Shown: positions 61,091-64,000 of the stretch, one piece after another
Layout of the letters: every line of letters starts with the position of its first letter
Numbering within the stretch: the stretch's first letter is position 1
NCBI RefSeq assembly: GCF_014192225.1
Contig: NZ_JACHXS010000004.1
Location: 248,001 to 312,000, forward strand
Direction: 5' to 3'
Length of the DNA: 64,000 nucleotides
Origin: Pseudoduganella umbonata
GTDB lineage: Bacteria; Pseudomonadota; Gammaproteobacteria; Burkholderiales; Burkholderiaceae_D
Program-made: the position numbers and the translations under genes
Notes under the pieces: model-generated
The model's database searches: none
Told to the model about the DNA's origin: nothing
What the model saw: only the letters and a program-made list of their open reading frames with translations

Positions 61091-63999
61091 GTGAAGCTCC
61101 TTGAAGGTTGAGGTACGGGGCGGCCGCCCGAAGGTTGGGGTACGGCGCGGCCGCGCCACAGGCCCGCCCCGAACAGGACAAGGCCCGCCGCCAGCATGGC
61201 CAGCAGGCGGACGACGGTGATGCCGGGCGCCTCCGCCACGTCAGCTTCCCGGTGCAATTCATACGCGCGCGGCGCAGGCACGTCAGGGACCACGATTTCG
61301 TCGCCCGGCTTTACCTGCGCCTGCGCTTGCTGATGAGCCCGTGTCCCGGTGCCAGGCAGTGCGAGCACTGCTCGCACAACACGGGCTCGGCTGTTGACAT
61401 CGTTGGCATTGTTGGCGTTGTTGGCATTGTTGGCTTCGCTGGCAGCGCTGGCATCGCTGCCGGCGGGCAGCAGGTCGCCGCGCGCCTTGGCCAGCGTGAT
61501 GCCGAGCGCCTGCGCGTCGGCGCTGTCCAGCTGCGGCGCCAGCCAGTTCCACATCGGGTGATCGGGCGCGGCGTGGCCGCTGCCGGGCAGGCCGTTGGCC
61601 GCCACCAGCCGCGCCAGCTCGCCGCCCATCTGCCGGATGGTGGCCGGATCGGTCTTCCAGAATCCCTTCTCCGCGGCGACCATGAAGATCGCCAGCATGT
61701 GCGCCTTCACGTGCGCGTTGTGGCGCTGGCCGAGGAACCGCGGCAGGTCCAGCCCGTGCTTGTCGTCGAAGTAGACGGATTTCACTTCGTCCCACGCCCA
61801 GTTCTTCACCAGGTCGGGCCGCGTGACCTGCCAGCCCCACAGGTTTTCGACGAATTCCTGGCCCATCGTGCGCGCGCCGGCATAGCCGTGCTCCATGAGC
61901 GGCTTCAGCCACGCCGGATTCAGGAAGCGGCCGCGCAGCTCGCCCAGCAGCGCCGCCGCCAGCGGCTCGACGTCGGCGCGGCCCGGCTGCGCGTGCTGCA
62001 GGATCAGCGCCTCCGGCACGCGGCCGGTACGGCCCTCGACCGCCAGCGACAGCCCGCCCAGGTAATCGAACGCATCGTTGTTGTCGAGCAGGCCGTACAG
62101 GTTGCTGGCGCGGCCATGGTAGGTGCGCGCGATGCCGTCCAGCGCCGCGTTGAATGCCGCGTGCTGCGCTTCGCCGCTGCCGTCGAGCCCGTATGCATGG
62201 CCCATCCGGTTGCGGTAGGCGTCGCCGATCTCGTCGCGCTCGCGCCACGCGCCGGAACGCTCGGTCAGCCGGTTGACGCCCGTGCCGTAGGCGCCCGGTG
62301 CATCGCCGAACACGCGCTGCGCGGCGCCCCGCCCGGCCTCGGCCACCGGCTGGCCGGCACGCACCAGCGCGCGCTGGCGGGTCAGCCATTCGCCGGCGAC
62401 ACGGTTGCCGGCCACCGGTTCGTCGCCCCAGGCAGCGCCGTCCAGCGGCGCCAGCGCGGCTTCCAGTGCTTCGCGCAGCGAAGGATCCTGCGCCGCCAGC
62501 GTATTGGCCGATGCCGCCAGCGCCAGCCGGCCGGCGCGGTCGATCAGCCGGATCAGGTTCGGGTACAGGTCGCGGAACAGGCCGGACGTCGTCACCAGCG
62601 CATCGCGCCGCGGCGCCCCCGGCTTCAGTTGCACGCCGGTGACGATGCCGCGCGCGTTCCACACCGGCTCGGCGCCCATCATCGCCAGCGCGAACGCCAC
62701 CATCACGCCCTCGTCGCGCACCGCATCCGACGCCCACAGGATGATGCCTTCGCTGCCGGTTGCGTCGGAACTTCGGGCGACCGCCTTGCCCGCCAGGTCC
62801 GCGCCCAGGCGGTAGCCCAGCTTCGTCGGCAGGATGTCGCCATCGACCGCGTGGAAATTGCGCCCCGTCGGCAGTGCCTCCGGAGAGCGCAGCGGATCGT
62901 TGCCCTTGCCCGGTTCGATGTAGCGGCCATCCAGCCCGGCCAGCAGCGCCAGCATTTCCAGGCGTGGCGAATCGGCCAGTTTCGCCGCCACCTCCGGCCC
63001 CTCGACGCCGCCCTTCTTCATCGACGCCAGCATCAGGTCGACCGATTCCTGCTTCCACTGCCGGCCGAAGACGTGCAGCCCGTGCGGCATGAATTTTTCC
63101 TGCAGCTTGGTCAGGTAGTGGCCGATCTCGTGCGCCAGCAGGTCGTCGTCGGCCGCGTCGTAGCCGATGCCGCGCACTTCCAGCACGTCCGCCATCGACG
63201 CTTCCAGTTCCGCCTTCAGGTTCAGCGCCGCCACGCGTTCGCGCATCAGGGCCGCCGCCTGCGTCTTCAGCGATTCCGAGCTGGCCGCCTCGTAGCTTTC
63301 CACCACCTGGCGCAGCGCGAGCAGGTCGTCGTACAGCGGCGTGCTGGCCAGCGGCGGCGTCAGGTGGTCGACGATCACGGCCAGGCCGCGCCGCTTGGCC
63401 TGCGTGCCTTCGCCGACACCGTCGACGATGTACGGATAGATGCCCGGCAGGTCGCCGGCGATCAGGCTCGGGTAGTCGTCGCCGGCCAGCCCGACCGCCT
63501 TACCCGGCAGGAATTCGTACGTGGAATGGCGCCCCACGTGCACCAGCGCATCGGCCCGGAACCGGTCGCGCACCCAGTGGTAGAAACCCAGGTACTGGTG
63601 CGGCGGCGTGATGCTGGTATTCGCGTGCAGCAGTTCCTCGTCCACTTCCCAGCCGCGCGGCGGCTGCGGGCCGATGAACACATTGCCGAACACGAGCCCC
63701 GGCACCAGCATCCTGCCCTGGTCGACCATGATCCTGCCGGGCGCGGCGCCCCACCCTTTCAAGCCTTCGATGCCGTAGCCGGCCACCGTGCGGTTCAGCG
63801 GTTCCAGCGTGCCGCAGCGGTGTGGCGCGCGCACCTCCAGGCAGGCGCGGTAGCCGTTGCCCAGCGCTTCCAGGCCGCGCATCGCCGCCGCGCGCTGCGG
63901 ATGGTCGGCGCCTTCGACCAGGTGCTGCAATTCCTTGACGATCACGTCCACCTGCTTGCGGCCGAGCAGCCATTCGCCGGCCTTTTCCGCTTCCAGCAC
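61087..63999 (-). CDS. CobN-like chelatase subunit with C-terminal membrane anchor (5' end outside window)
   Basis: 970 residues are in the window; the N-terminus lies beyond 64000. Family sequence is clear throughout: HVGRHSTYEFLPGKAVGLAG, MPHGLHVFGRQWKQESVDL, GTGVNRLTERSGAWRERDE, HAYGLDGSGEAQHAAF and LYGLLDNNDAFDYLGGL, as in CobN and Mg-chelatase H. The C-terminus is unusual: a segment made of a palindromic repeat (SRARVVRAVLALPGTGTRAH), Asn-Ala repeats before it, and a single membrane helix at about 930-948 (VVRLLAMLAAGLVLFGAGLW). The stop overlaps the ExbB-like start. This set resembles CobN-like systems (BtuS/HmuS type) that remove or insert metal in tetrapyrroles during uptake, rather than cobalamin synthesis. 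No CobS/CobT gene is present. Confidence 0.88.
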   Translation of the reverse strand: MLEAEKAGEWLLGRKQVDVIVKELQHLVEGADHPQRAAAMRGLEALGNGYRACLEVRAPHRCGTLEPLNRTVAGYGIEGLKGWGAAPGRIMVDQGRMLVPGLVFGNVFIGPQPPRGWEVDEELLHANTSITPPHQYLGFYHWVRDRFRADALVHVGRHSTYEFLPGKAVGLAGDDYPSLIAGDLPGIYPYIVDGVGEGTQAKRRGLAVIVDHLTPPLASTPLYDDLLALRQVVESYEAASSESLKTQAAALMRERVAALNLKAELEASMADVLEVRGIGYDAADDDLLAHEIGHYLTKLQEKFMPHGLHVFGRQWKQESVDLMLASMKKGGVEGPEVAAKLADSPRLEMLALLAGLDGRYIEPGKGNDPLRSPEALPTGRNFHAVDGDILPTKLGYRLGADLAGKAVARSSDATGSEGIILWASDAVRDEGVMVAFALAMMGAEPVWNARGIVTGVQLKPGAPRRDALVTTSGLFRDLYPNLIRLIDRAGRLALAASANTLAAQDPSLREALEAALAPLDGAAWGDEPVAGNRVAGEWLTRQRALVRAGQPVAEAGRGAAQRVFGDAPGAYGTGVNRLTERSGAWRERDEIGDAYRNRMGHAYGLDGSGEAQHAAFNAALDGIARTYHGRASNLYGLLDNNDAFDYLGGLSLAVEGRTGRVPEALILQHAQPGRADVEPLAAALLGELRGRFLNPAWLKPLMEHGYAGARTMGQEFVENLWGWQVTRPDLVKNWAWDEVKSVYFDDKHGLDLPRFLGQRHNAHVKAHMLAIFMVAAEKGFWKTDPATIRQMGGELARLVAANGLPGSGHAAPDHPMWNWLAPQLDSADAQALGITLAKARGDLLPAGSDASAASEANNANNANNANDVNSRARVVRAVLALPGTGTRAHQQAQAQVKPGDEIVVPDVPAPRAYELHREADVAEAPGITVVRLLAMLAAGLVLFGAGLWRGRAVPQPSGGRPVPQPSRSFT
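61334..61391. repeat. palindromic repeat copy inside the CobN-like gene
   Basis: GAGCCCGTGT, then a loop with GTGCCAGGCA and an inner GCGAGCACTGCTCGC palindrome, then ACACGGGCTCGG. Same arms as the tandem units at 437-672. It is translated in the CobN frame without a stop, adding about 20 residues in the linker before the membrane anchor. Confidence 0.85.
61402..61437. repeat. 9-bp tandem repeats encoding Asn-Asn-Ala
   Basis: GTTGGCATT, GTTGGCGTT, GTTGGCATT, GTTGGCTTC on the plus strand, read on the minus strand as repeated Ala-Asn-Asn units. It directly follows the palindromic repeat in the CobN-like gene, so the linker may vary in length between strains. Confidence 0.85.
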
Positions 64000-64000
64000 G

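Overview
The window is GC-rich, densely coded DNA from a beta-proteobacterium, most likely an Oxalobacteraceae member of the Massilia / Duganella / Pseudoduganella group. This is inferred from remembered protein resemblance, from the abundance of hybrid sensor kinases and c-di-GMP proteins, and from several families of short palindromic intergenic repeats. I see no rRNA, tRNA or CRISPR array. Only the 3' end of a catalase-family gene (left edge) and the body of a CobN-like chelatase gene (right edge) are cut by the window.

Region 1 (1-5.0 kb) is housekeeping: catalase-family tail, a 93-bp tandem palindromic repeat, an S9 peptidase, a VOC/glyoxalase-like protein, and a malate:quinone oxidoreductase with an unexpected lipoprotein-type N-terminus. 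Region 2 (5.3-18.0 kb) is the most interesting block, a chalcogen-imidazole locus. Divergent senA and senB-senC (selenoneine pathway) are followed by leuA with possible leucine attenuator leaders, then egtD-egtB (ergothioneine pathway), then a divergent five-gene ABC transporter operon of the PhnD type, a family often named putative selenate transporter. Read together, this locus could import a selenium oxyanion, activate it as selenophosphate (SenC/SelD), make a selenosugar (SenB), and join it to hercynine made by EgtD (SenA), while EgtB makes the sulfur analogue from the same hercynine.

Region 3 (18-33 kb) holds a small HTH-like protein, an RND efflux pair without an outer-membrane partner, an OlsB-like acyltransferase, a histone-H1-like protein, a translationally coupled operon (periplasmic binding protein, hybrid kinase, response regulator), a Tat-type Gfo/Idh/MocA oxidoreductase, an alpha carbonic anhydrase and an ExoD protein. 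Region 4 (33-46.6 kb) is signalling and metabolism: hybrid PAS kinase, Ppx/GppA phosphatase, a membrane GGDEF protein with a degenerate GGAEF site, a spermidine-synthase-like protein, a large CHASE-like/PAS/GGDEF/EAL protein, a thioesterase and an M16 peptidase pair.

Region 5 (46.6-49.85 kb) is visibly AT-richer and looks like a decaying acquired island: a transposase fragment, a MAC/perforin-domain gene split by a -1 shift exactly at an A AAA AAA heptamer, and remnants of an OST-HTH (LOTUS) protein and of an NIF/FCP1-like HAD phosphatase. Region 6 (49.9-64 kb) returns to the core style: an Old Yellow Enzyme, several very small proteins, a sulfite-oxidase-like molybdoprotein with a flavin reductase, a TonB receptor / YfiR / CHASE8-type hybrid kinase operon, a prolyl-4-hydroxylase-like dioxygenase, and a coupled operon of a membrane-anchored CobN-like chelatase, an ExbB-like channel and a DUF2149 protein, probably for tetrapyrrole or metal-cofactor acquisition.
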